DNA from: Helianthus annuus | Lineage: Eukaryota; Streptophyta; Magnoliopsida; Asterales; Asteraceae | DNA: 64,000 bases | Assembly: GCF_002127325.2 (NCBI RefSeq) | Contig: NC_035439.2 | Coordinates: 3,939,770 to 4,003,769, forward strand | Direction: 5' to 3' | Shown here: positions 55,929 through 64,000 of the stretch, one piece after another | Layout: every line of letters begins with the position of its first letter | Numbering within the stretch: position 1 is the stretch's first letter | Notes under the pieces: generated by a model | What the model saw: only the letters and a program-made list of their open reading frames with translations | The model's database searches: none | What the model was told of the DNA's origin: nothing | Made by a program: the position numbers and the translations under genes

Positions 55929-57188
55929 GAGAAAAATGCCCGGATAGTCCCTGTGGTTTCACCTTTTTTCATCTATAGTCCCCAACTTTCTAAAATTACC
56001 TGAATAGTCCCCAAGTTTTTATTTTTTGTTCCCGGATAGTTCCTGGGTCTAACTTCAGTTTATTTTCTCTGTTAAGAGGGCGTGAAATGAAAAAAATACC
56101 CTTTCCTTAAAGGGCCAAACCATAGGGACTATCCGGGCATCTTCTTCATTTTTATTTATAAAACCCCACCACCACACTTCATCTTCAACCTCCACCCTCC
56201 TCCACCCTCCATCACTGGTCCAGATCTTGCTCAAATCTGAGGTGTCCACACTAAGCATTCGTAAATTGTCACATCCGCCACAGTCTTCCCGGGCACCATC
56301 TCCGCCACCCGCTGCCAGCGGTCAGGCGCATCTTTATCAAACTTAGCAAGAGCAGTTTCAAACAGCTTGTTCTCAACAGGAGTCCATATTGTGCTCTTTA
56401 AGCTATCTTCCATCATCCAGCTTGATGAATTGGAAATATAGGATGATGGTGCTGTTTCCCACTTCATTAAACTCCAATTCAAAAACCCAAACCCAAAACC
56501 AAGATCAAATATCAAGGGTGCTTGTTCAAAACGGAAGGGGTGTTGAGTGTTTTACAATGGATTCAACAAAGTTAAATCAAGAAGCATTTTTTGTTTTTGT
56601 TTTGGGTAAATGGAATCAGAATAGCCTTTTCTTTTGTTTGCCTCCACAGCCAACCACCCTGAGGAATCTTTAAAAGACCACCTTTTCAAAATTCACGAAA
56701 ATACTTCCCCAAAGATGGAGGGGTATGAGAGGTATCAAGAAAAACGAATCCACTGTTTCTCTCTCTCTCTAGAGTCTAGAGAGAGAGAAGACCTGCCCAA
56801 CACAAAGCTAGGAATGTGAACAAGATCTGGACCAGTTGTGGTTTCGAAGATTGGAAAAATAAGTCACCGCCACACCCACCGGAAAAATAAGTCACCGCCA
56901 CCCCGCAGACCAGTGGTGGAGGGTGGAGGTTGAAGATGAAGTGTGGTGGTGGGGTTTTATAAATAAAAATGAAGAAGATGCCCGGATAGTTCCTATGGTT
57001 TGGCTTTTAAGGAAAGGGTATTTTTGTCATTTCACACCCTCTTAACAGAGAAAACAAACTGAAGTTAGACACAGGGACTATCCGGGAACAAAAAATGAAA
57101 ACTTAGGGACTATTCAGGTAATTTTAGAAAGTTGGGGACTATAGGTGAAAAAAAGTAAAACCACAGGGACTATCCGGGCATTTTTCTC
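55929..57188. mobile_element. Pack-MULE (Mutator-like element with captured MYB piece)
   Basis: Terminal inverted repeats begin GAGAAAAATGCCCGGATAG and extend roughly 170-200 bp on each side. A perfect 9-bp duplication TTTCTTCTA (55920-55928 and 57189-57197) is the Mutator signature. No transposase is present. The interior holds a MYB-related exon on the minus strand and AG-rich leader sequence, so this is a gene-capturing non-autonomous MULE. Confidence 0.93.
56231..56467 (-). pseudogene. DIVARICATA-like MYB N-terminal fragment in the Pack-MULE
   Basis: Starting at ATG 56467, it opens MKWETAPSSYISNSSSWMME and continues to a first SANT/MYB domain with WTPVENKLFETALAKFDKD, DRWQRVAEMVPGKT and VADV. 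This order (MKWE start, Trp-Met-Glu-Glu, SANT) is typical of DIVARICATA-like plant MYB factors. Family members continue with an acidic linker and a second SHAQKYF-type MYB repeat. Here the match stops after VADV and a short unrelated tail ends at a stop, 78 residues in all. The frame is intact, so a single-SANT peptide of the RADIALIS type could be made if transcribed; that is inference. Confidence 0.83.
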
Positions 57189-57540
57189 TTTCTTCTATTA
57201 ACATAAACTAGTTTTTTTAAACTGTCAATTAATTTTTTAGTATCTTAAAAGATAAAGAAAAAGGTGATGCATTCCTTTTTTTTTTTTTGAACGTCCAACA
57301 TAAGAATCGCCGGGTACTCCGTACGCGGCACCCATTGGCCGAAAGGTAGCCCGCGGCAGCCCAACCTGCACGCACGGAGCCCCTAGCCCACCATGCCACC
57401 AGTTCCGGGGAAAACCCGACCCTACACCCGCCCGAGGGCACGACAATGCAGAGCCGGTAAAACCCGGGTGGATCAGGAATCGAACTTGAGACCTTTCGGT
57501 CAAAAGTCTTCCCTCATTTCCATAACCACTAAGCTATAAG

Positions 57541-57832
57541 CAGGGGCGGACCCATGTATAGCGGAACGGGGTCCCCGGACCCCAATCTTTTTTTAAAAAG
57601 TAGTAGAAGCGGTATATAAAATTTGCTATGGACCCCATAAAATTATTAAGTTGGACCCCATAACAATGAAAGTGAGCCTGGTGCAGTGGTAAAACCCCTT
57701 GTTTACACACAAAAGATCCTAGGTTTGATACCTGTTTGTTACATTTTTTTGTGTTTTTTTTTGTTAAACCTGAAAAATTTGAACACCGGAAAAATTGGAC
57801 CCCATTGTTCCAAAATCCTGGGTCCGCCACTG
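57541..57832. mobile_element. hAT MITE inside the SINE
   Basis: Ends CAGGGGCGGACCCA and TGGGTCCGCCACTG are inverted repeats with one difference. The 8-bp duplication GCTATAAG flanks it (57533-57540 and 57833-57840). Its interior includes a tRNA-like pol III promoter (separate entry). Confidence 0.92.
57679..57732 (+). promoter_or_regulatory. tRNA-like A and B boxes inside the hAT MITE
   Basis: TGGTGCAGTGG (57679-57689) fits an A box and GGTTTGATACC (57722-57732) a B box, spaced as in tRNA genes, with T runs following. It is not a tRNA gene: no cloverleaf is evident. Confidence 0.6.
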
Positions 57833-57862
57833 GCTATAAGCCCAGGGTTTTTGATGCATTCC

Positions 57863-59166
57863 TAATATGAAAACTCATATACAATGAATGAAGGCAAAGT
57901 GGACCAAATTGTTGACCTTTTCTGCATGATTAGTTTGAATGCGGATAAAAAGGCCAAAAGTCCTTTTCTGTAGAATTATAGAGTATGGACCCCCAATTCC
58001 TTTTATAGCAATACATTCCTTGCACATCACGCATAGGATTATGATTAACCAAAGTACTTTCTTGGGTTAATTGAATACATGAGTTAGGTTTTTAAAAGCA
58101 TACATTAAATTGTTGTGGGGATGCATAATGATTAAAAAGATAATAAAATTAAATATAAAACTTTTGAAAGATTTAAAACCCTTTTAAGGATTCATATTAG
58201 GGGTAAAACGAGTTGAGCAAACCATGAGCTACTCGAGATTGCAAACCAAGCTTAAACAAGTTTGAGCCTATAAACAAGTTTGTTAAATTAACGAGTTCGA
58301 GCTCAAACTTCACTGAAATACTTCACCCAATTATGCTAAGGACATAATGTCCTTGAATTCAAGCTTTCAACATCATCAGTTATAATTTTAGCTAAAATTG
58401 ATATGAATGTCATGATTGAAAAAATTGTGCTAACCGGCCCAATGATGATGACGACGACAAATCATATTTTTTGTGATACTTCACAACTTTGCAAAGAGTT
58501 AAAGAAACATGAAGTGTGAAAAATAATTGGAACAAAATAACAATTATAATTTAGTTTGAATTTAATTTCTATAAAGTTACTTATTCAATACGTGGAAGAA
58601 AGGGCGAATGAGGTTCACCTGCGGGATCTACGTACGGTTGTTGTGATGTTTCCCACGTGATCATACGACCCTAAAGAACCATACAGTTTTAAGATGGTCG
58701 GAAGAAAGTATAATTAACTCATATAATAGAAAGTTTTGAAAGTAATTAATTACTTAATACTTACATATGTTAACCCAATTTGTAAACTTGTCTTAAGTTC
58801 AACCCTATATCTTTAAATGTGTAGCAAGATGAGTTTTCAAATTTTAAGAACTTTTTAATTTTTCTAACAATGAATTATTGAATATTGAATATTTGAATAT
58901 TGATATAATTTGAAATTTCTTTCCACATATACATAAACATTGCACATTCTCTAGTTCTCTATATCCCCATGTGCTACCTACAAATGTGGTACTTGTTTGA
59001 GATCGCAAACCGGGGCTTGAGTCTATAAACAATTTTTTGAGTAAATTGTTATTATAGTTCCAGGTTTGTCTCAAATTGCCTATTTAGTCTAAATAATTTT
59101 TTCTCTCCTTTGAGTCCCTGAGTTTTCCAGTTTTATGCCATTTTGGTCCAACCCACTAACTTCGTT
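57863..59166. other. Intergenic DNA, no gene seen
   Basis: AT-rich. A patch at about 58199-58320 with GAGTTGAGC, AAACAAGTTTG and GAGTTCGAGCTC resembles hAT subterminal repeats. No domain-bearing frame. Confidence 0.45.
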
Positions 59167-59520
59167 AAAAAATGTGGAGTAAACTGCCAAAATAGTCCTT
59201 GAGGTTTGATCACTTTTGCCGCTTTAGTATAAAATTCAAACCTTTTGAATCTAGGTCTCTGTGGTCAGTGGCGAAGCTTGAGATTTCCGACCGGGTGGTC
59301 GAAAACTTATATACCCAAAAATTTGTATAAGATTGGGGGTTCGAAAACGTATATCCAAAAATTTCTATACGAAAACTACATACTCTCAACTACTGAGCGA
59401 AAAGTTCGGGGGTCGGTCGCCCCCTCCCGCCCTATAGAAGTTGCACCAATGCCTATGGTTTCAATTTTGTTGTCATTTCATCCAAATCAAAATTTGGTCT
59501 GATCTTTCAGTTAAAATCTA
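59167..59520. mobile_element. Mutator-type MITE remnant split by a small hAT MITE
   Basis: GGAGTAAACTGCCAAAATAGTCC and the following GTTTGATCACTTTTGCC match the arm of the MITE at 62805. A 186-bp insert (59266-59451), CAGTGGCGAAGC to GTTGCACCAATG, splits it, with an imperfect 8-bp duplication (TCTGTGGT / CCTATGGT). Confidence 0.65.
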
Positions 59521-59751
59521 TTTTTTTTTTCTTTTTTTCTCCGTTTAAATGTACAGGTCTTTTATTACTTAGTTTAAAGACTTGTGTTTTTAAGTTCATC
59601 CCCTACATCTTTACTTGTGTAGCAAGACGAAATAATTTGAAATTGCTTTCGTCATAAACATGCACGTGGAGTTTCAAAGAACCTTCACTATATTCCCGTG
59701 CGTGGTACCTACACATGAAAGTGGAACCACCCGTCTCTTTCAAACAAAGAC

Positions 59752-59776
59752 TCATTTGTAATATATATATGTATAA
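59752..59776 (+). promoter_or_regulatory. Possible TATA region of the NAC gene
   Basis: TAATATATATATATGTATAA lies about 95-115 bp before the ATG, followed by a pyrimidine-rich leader. A canonical TATAAATA is not present, so this is a reasonable rather than firm call. Confidence 0.5.
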
Positions 59777-59866
59777 CCCCTTCATGGGGGTCTCACTTCC
59801 CCTCATATTCACATTCTAACTTTCCACTTCATTTCCAACACTTTTCAACCTCAATTTCAGTAGAAT

Positions 59867-61427
59867 ATGAGATCCATAACAAAAAGAGTTAGAGATGCTG
59901 AATCTGAGTTGAACTTGCCACCTGGATTCCGGTTTCACTCCACTGACGAGGAGCTCATCGTTCATTACCTCTGCCGAAAGTCCCATTCGACATCCCAGAT
60001 TCTCGGTGTCCCTCCGCCGCCACCTATCATCGCCGACGTGGATCTCTACAAACACGATCCATGGGAACTTCCTGGTAAGTCTTTCGGGTGTTAGCATAAG
60101 GGTGTCGGCAGCACCCTCGGGGAAATGATGCGGGGACCATGTTTGCCGTGCGGGATGGGTGCCGCCATCCATGCGGGTAGCCAAATCGGGGAGGTGGTTG
60201 GGGGACTAGTCACCGGCTCACCGCACAAGAAGAGAGTTGATGGTGGGCCCATAACTTGTAACAACCAATCAATTTTTTGTTTTTTGTTTTTTTCTTTTTT
60301 TGAATAAAAAAGCAATTCCCTTAAGAGGGGTGCACCCCGTACGTTTTTGAACAAGAGGGAAGTTATAGAGGGGAAATGACATTAAGAGGGTGCCCCCTTC
60401 ACCCTAATAAAGAAGTTTAGTTTAACTATACGCTTTGGCCTGTTAGCTAGTAAGGGTATAACCCAGCTATATAATTTTTATTTCTTTTTCATTGTTTTTG
60501 ACACATAACAAAAAAGTTTAGTTTAATTGTGAGATTTGGTCCGTTAGCTAGTAAGCCCATAACCTTGACTCCTTAAACAATGCTAATTGTTTTGAAATTT
60601 GACATGTTTTTTTTTTTTTTAGAAATGGCCTTATTTGGAACAAAGGAATGGTACTTTTTTACACCAAGAGATAGGAAATACCCTAATGGGTCAAGACCAA
60701 ACCGGGTCACAGGAAACGGGTACTGGAAAGCAACCGGAGCAGATAAACCCATTAAATCAAAATCCAACACGAATAATGCAACAATAGGGATCAAGAAAGC
60801 GTTGGTGTTTTACGCGGGAAGAGGGCTTAAGGGGATTAAGACGAATTGGATCATGCATGAATATAGACTTGCAGACTCTAAGGTGACTTTAATATTTTTA
60901 ATTAACTTGTTTTAATAGTTTTTTTTTTTAATTTTAATATAAAAAAAAACATTGAAGCTGACATGTTTATGTTTTGATGGTTGCAGTTGGATGATTGGGT
61001 TTTATGTCGTCTTTACAACAAGAAGAATAATCCAAAGGAGATGATCATCGTACCCGAAGATAACAACATTAATTATCGTAATCCTGCATCGCCAATACAG
61101 AAAGAGAATAGCTCTAGTAACAACAGTGACAGTTTTGATTCGTTCGAACATTCAGACGGTGAGTTTGGTGGTAACTTTGAAGGTGACACCATGTGTTTTA
61201 GCGACTCGCGGCCTGAAACTTCGAGCAAACCCGAAGACCCGAGCCAGCAGAGTAACATTGGAGGAGTAATGATGCAAAAAGAAGATGTTGATGATGGGAA
61301 TGAGTGGCTTGACAGTTTGAGTTTGGAAGATCTACACCACTGTTTGGAACAAATGCCTCCTGATAATAACTTGCATGATATGATGCCAATGATTAATAAC
61401 TCAAATCAACAATATTTTTTTAAGTAG
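59867..61427 (+). CDS. NAC transcription factor (ATAF-like), three exons
   Basis: Exons 59867-60074, 60623-60882 and 60987-61427 have GT-AG introns and total 302 codons. The NAC domain fills residues 15 to about 165: [20 protein letters not shown] (subdomain A), [14 protein letters not shown] (B), [20 protein letters not shown] and [12 protein letters not shown] (C), [19 protein letters not shown] and WIMHEYRL (D), [13 protein letters not shown] (E). Order and spacing fit ATAF/NAP-type NAC factors, which bind CACG-core promoters, often in stress or senescence responses. The C-terminus is rich in Ser, Asn, Asp and Glu with a [10 protein letters not shown] patch, a likely activation region. The usual PTDEEL reads STDEEL. 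Intron 1 and the 3' region carry MITEs. No frame defect, so probably functional. Confidence 0.95.
60091..60410. mobile_element. MITE in intron 1 of the NAC gene
   Basis: TTAGCATAAGGGTG at the left and CACCCTAATAA at the right are rough inverted repeats with TTA/TAA at the ends, which would fit a PIF/Harbinger MITE. GGGTGC/GCACCC words recur inside. Edges approximate. Confidence 0.5.
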
Positions 61428-61440
61428 GTCAAAAATATTA

Positions 61441-61729
61441 GAGTAAACTTCCGTTTTGCTAACTGTGGTTTGGTCATTTTAATGGTTTTGCCCCAATCCT
61501 TTAAAAATAGCCATTTTACTCCCTGGTCTATGAAACTTATCTCTATTTCAATGCCCCTCATGTGAGGGGCATGTGACCAGGATTTAACAGTTGAATTGGA
61601 TGGCGTTAGGGGCGGGGACTGAAATAGAGATAAGCTTCATAGATCAGGGAGTAAAATGACGATTTTTAAAGGATTGGGGCAAAACCGTTAAAACGACCAA
61701 ATCACAGGGAGCAAAACAAAAGTTTACTC
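61441..61729. mobile_element. Mutator-type MITE 14 bp after the NAC stop codon
   Basis: Ends GAGTAAACTTCCGTTTTGCT and AGCAAAACAAAAGTTTACTC are inverted repeats whose arms extend for most of the element. The 9-bp duplication AAAATATTA is perfect (61432-61440 and 61730-61738). It must form most of the NAC 3' untranslated region unless polyadenylation occurs before it. Confidence 0.92.
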
Positions 61730-61738
61730 AAAATATTA

Positions 61739-61999
61739 TTTTTTTTTCCAATTCGGGTTTTGATTCTATTTTTCTTTCTAGAAGTTATGAGTTTTGGGGT
61801 AAAAAGCAAGATTGCATTCATGTAAATACCAGTGAATTCATGGGAAGGTGCTTTGATGTTCTTTTTTTTTTTTTTTTTTTGCTAGAAATGTAAAGGTTTT
61901 GTCTCAATAATTAAATGTAACAAACTTTATTTATACAAGTATAAAAGTTTATTTCTACTTGAGTTGCTAAAATTATTGTTAATTAGTCTTGAAATCTGG
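61739..61999. other. Probable NAC 3' flank, no gene
   Basis: AT-rich with an 18-20 nt T run near 61862 and AATTAAATG near 61910, a possible poly(A) signal region. Nothing else is seen. Confidence 0.4.
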
Positions 62000-62529
62000 A
62001 TTTCCTTGTTTCAGTAATTAGAAATAGGTTTTGTAGTGTGATTTTTTGGCAAAGACTTGTAAAGAAAGTTTCTTCGAACACTAATTCGCAAGTCAGTTGT
62101 GGTGGTTCCGATTGCAATGTGGGCGATAAAAGATTCAAGGGTTTCGTTGATACAAGCATACACATGTACATCCATCGGTACCGTACCAATTGTCACCGTC
62201 ATTGGTGGGATTCGACAATATGGAGGTTGCGGGTGGGTTCAAGTTGATGTGATCAAGTAGCCCCATGGTTTTTAAGGATTGTGGCTATTTGGTGCTTTGC
62301 TTCCAAGAAGGTACATTTTGTTATTTGGCTTGACGCTCACAAAGTTTGGGATATTGACAAGTGTTGAAAAACGTTGGCAATCGTTTGGTGCGACATTGAC
62401 ATTCGTTTCGGTTGTCGTATTGTAGGAGATCAAAGGAAAGGAATTCAAAGAAAGTGATGAAGAGTAAAAGGGTGCTTGTGAGTTCAACATGTTTGGTTCG
62501 TTATAGATCGAGTATCTGCTCTGATACCA
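62000..62529 (-). pseudogene. Ty1/copia gag and primer-site remnant
   Basis: On the minus strand TGGTATCAGAGCAG (62529-62516) is the methionine-tRNA primer site. A frame from ATG 62490 (MLNSQAPFYSSS) reaches NIPNFVSVKPNNKMYLLGSK, the conserved start of copia gag (usually SVKL.NYLLW). It then meets a stop at 62272 and decays into stop-containing gag-like sequence to about 62000. No pol is present. Confidence 0.75.
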
Positions 62530-62795
62530 TGAAAGTATTAAGTGAGGAAATTTTGCAAAACAGGAAACATACATATTGCTACAATAGGTAACTTACGTAA
62601 GATGCAAAGTCTTAGAAGGGTTTTTTTTTTATGCGTAGCTAGTGAGCCAACCCCTCAACATACGTAACAGGTCCACTTAATATCATTTTTAACATGTTTC
62701 AACGACTTCAATTATTTTTGTTCAATTTAATGATAAGCAAACGTAAACTCCTAAAAAAATTTATTCTTTTAGGCCTCTCTATTTTAAGGTATTAT
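62530..62795 (-). mobile_element. Partial copia LTR
   Basis: The sequence following the primer site (TGAAAGTATTAAGTGAGG on the plus strand) should be the end of the 5' LTR of the minus-strand copia remnant. I could not find the other LTR boundary. Confidence 0.45.
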
Positions 62796-62804
62796 AAGGG
62801 GAAA

Positions 62805-63190
62805 GAGTAAACTGTCAGAATGTCCCTAAGGTTTGGTCACTTTTGTCATTTTAGTTCAAAATCCAAACCTTTTGAATTTGGATCCCTACGGTTTCAATTT
62901 TGTTGCCATTTTCATCCAAAAGCAAAATCTGATCAAAATTTTTCAATTAAAATCTGTTCAGATTTTTTTAAAATCTCATAATAAAAAGTTAAAATTCATT
63001 TTGCCCTTTATTAAAAGGGAGGAAAAGGACAAAAAGTTGGATGTTAACTGAAAAAATATGATAAGATTTTGATTTTGAATGAAAATGGCAACACAATTGA
63101 AAGCACAGGGACCCATATTCAAAAGTTTTGAGTTTTAAACTAAAGTAGCAAAAATGACCAAACTTCAGGGACTATTTTAGAAGTTTACTC
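62805..63190. mobile_element. Mutator-type MITE
   Basis: GAGTAAACTGTC at the left and GTTTACTC at the right are inverted. The arms pair over about 90 bp. The flanking 9-mers AAGGGGAAA (62796-62804) and AAAGGGAAA (63191-63199) differ at one base. Confidence 0.87.
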
Positions 63191-63199
63191 AAAGGGAAA

Positions 63200-63383
63200 T
63201 TATAGTTTTAGAAGTTGTCTTCATCATCGCAAAATTTGGCATATATAGGGTTTAACAACTCATCCCGTTCAAGCACGGCTCGTTAAAAAATAAGTTTGAG
63301 TCAAGCTTTATGCACTCACTTGTATCTTAAACGAATTCATTATTCATATAAATATAACATATAATTTTATAATAAATAGGGTA
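63200..63383. other. Intergenic DNA, no gene seen
   Basis: AT-rich, with a hAT-like CTCGTT patch near 63275. Confidence 0.4.
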
Positions 63384-63784
63384 GTAGACGTCCTTGGCCA
63401 TTGGCAATCTCACTTTTGAATATTCCCCTGCCTAGAGATGTGTAAAAAAACCGGTTTTTCAACCGAAACCGGGTTTTTTGTAACCGGTTCAGTTATAAAT
63501 CGGTTTGGTCGGTTATAGGCCGGTTATTAATTTGGGCAGAAAAAAACGGTTGTATTAAAAACTGGTTAAAAATCGATCAAAATAACCTGTTTCGGGGTAA
63601 GTTTTACAACAATGGACTCGTACCGTGGTTCTGATCAAAACCCCTAAAACATATGTTTGTAATTTGGAAAAAAAACTTAACTCCGTTAAGTTTTTTAACG
63701 AGGGACCGGTAGAAGAAAATATGTAAAAGGTTGGACTAGCAGGGGGAAATTTAAATTGGGACTGTCAATCGCCAATGACGTCTA
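63384..63784. mobile_element. Decayed inverted-repeat element with a hAT-like insert
   Basis: GTAGACGTCCTTGGCCATTGG near 63384 and CCAATGACGTCTATGAG near 63773 are inverse matches. AACCGG-rich sequence at about 63440-63590 looks like hAT subterminal repeats lying within. Confidence 0.45.
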
Positions 63785-63867
63785 TGAGATTATTACAGGC
63801 CAATTTCCCTAATAAATATATACAGTCATGAAAATACAAAATGATATATATTATATTTTATATAAGA

Positions 63868-64000
63868 GATATTGGATTTAAATAACCATATAGCACTCCC
63901 AATTTTCGATTTGTACCACACCACTCTCAATTTTCAACTTATTGGTTGACAACACTTCCAAACTAAATGAACCCTAACCCAGTTAGTTTTTTTTGTTGAT
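63868..64000. mobile_element. Foldback MITE family 2, left part, cut by the window end
   Basis: GATATTGGATTTAAATAAC, then CACTCCCAATTTTCGATTTG and ACTTATTGGTTGACA closely follow the order of the MITE at 13482-13921. Confidence 0.75.

Larger units (their letters stand above)
57276..57851 (-). mobile_element. tRNA-derived SINE, split by a MITE
   Basis: On the minus strand a tRNA-like head has an A-box-like TAGCTTAGTGGTTA and a B-box-like AGTTCGATTCC, followed by a unique body and a poly-A tail (poly-T at 57276-57288 on the plus strand). TGATGCATTCC flanks both ends (57265-57275 and 57852-57862). Without the inserted MITE the SINE is about 276 bp. Confidence 0.85.

Noticed and set aside
57229..57503. 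Minus-strand frames of 70 and 88 residues
   Set aside because: They lie within the SINE body; GC-rich SINE sequence gives chance open frames.
57679..57732. Possible tRNA gene
   Set aside because: A and B boxes are present, but no acceptor or anticodon stems could be formed.

Overview
The window is a repeat-rich stretch of a eudicot nuclear genome. It has intron-split genes, TATA-box promoters, plant LTR retrotransposons, a Helitron, Mutator and hAT elements and SINEs. The style of the repeats suggests Asteraceae, but that is an inference I could not test. One ordinary host gene is visible: a three-exon NAC transcription factor at 59867-61427 (+). Nearly everything else is mobile DNA or its debris.

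Layout. 1-355: array of GCAC-N4-GTGC inverted repeats. 582-3952: 5'-truncated Ty3/gypsy chromovirus (RNase H, integrase, chromodomain, 3' LTR). 3953-7780: intergenic DNA with MITEs and a SINE. 7781-13441: non-autonomous Helitron on the minus strand carrying pieces of a GT14 glycosyltransferase gene, a CDC20-like gene and an unidentified spliced gene. 13442-17698: AT-rich DNA with foldback MITEs and a 63-nt-arm hairpin. 17699-55808: one Tat-type Ty3 element (element A; 5-bp target duplication GTTTC on both sides) grown to 38 kb by nested insertions. 55929-57188: a Pack-MULE carrying a DIVARICATA-like MYB piece. 57276-57851: a SINE split by a hAT MITE. 59867-61427: the NAC gene, with a MITE in intron 1 and another 14 bp after its stop. 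61730-64000: copia remnant and MITEs.

Inside element A. Its gag is cut at 19454 by LTR D (19455-29063). LTR D itself holds a solo LTR (E, 19782-21642) and a complete non-autonomous Athila-like element (F, 22635-27457, target duplication CCAAG). A head-to-head partner of a second family (C, minus strand, LTR 30200-33430) follows. The A integrase resumes at 33431 and is split by a hAT element (34194-34972). Downstream lies a spliced antisense gene of A (54432 down to 36041). It is interrupted by a solo C-family LTR (36064-39421, AGCAC duplication) and by a full-length gag-less Athila-like element (G, 40113-52025, GCTTC duplication). With the insertions and one duplication copy removed, my arithmetic gives five exons summing to exactly 931 codons.

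Main unexplained structure. The LTR families here each carry their own short palindrome, repeated several times, usually just upstream of a TATA box: GCGGGCCGC in B and C, AGCCGATCGGCT in D, CACCGTAACTTACGGTG in E, a TACGGTT-armed palindrome in F, CACGGGGCCGTG in G. Separately, elements B, F and G have an inverted repeat with an AGGA-type loop immediately before the polypurine tract, and F and G have a second copy of that hairpin-plus-polypurine module about 1.3 kb upstream. I know of no standard annotation for either pattern.
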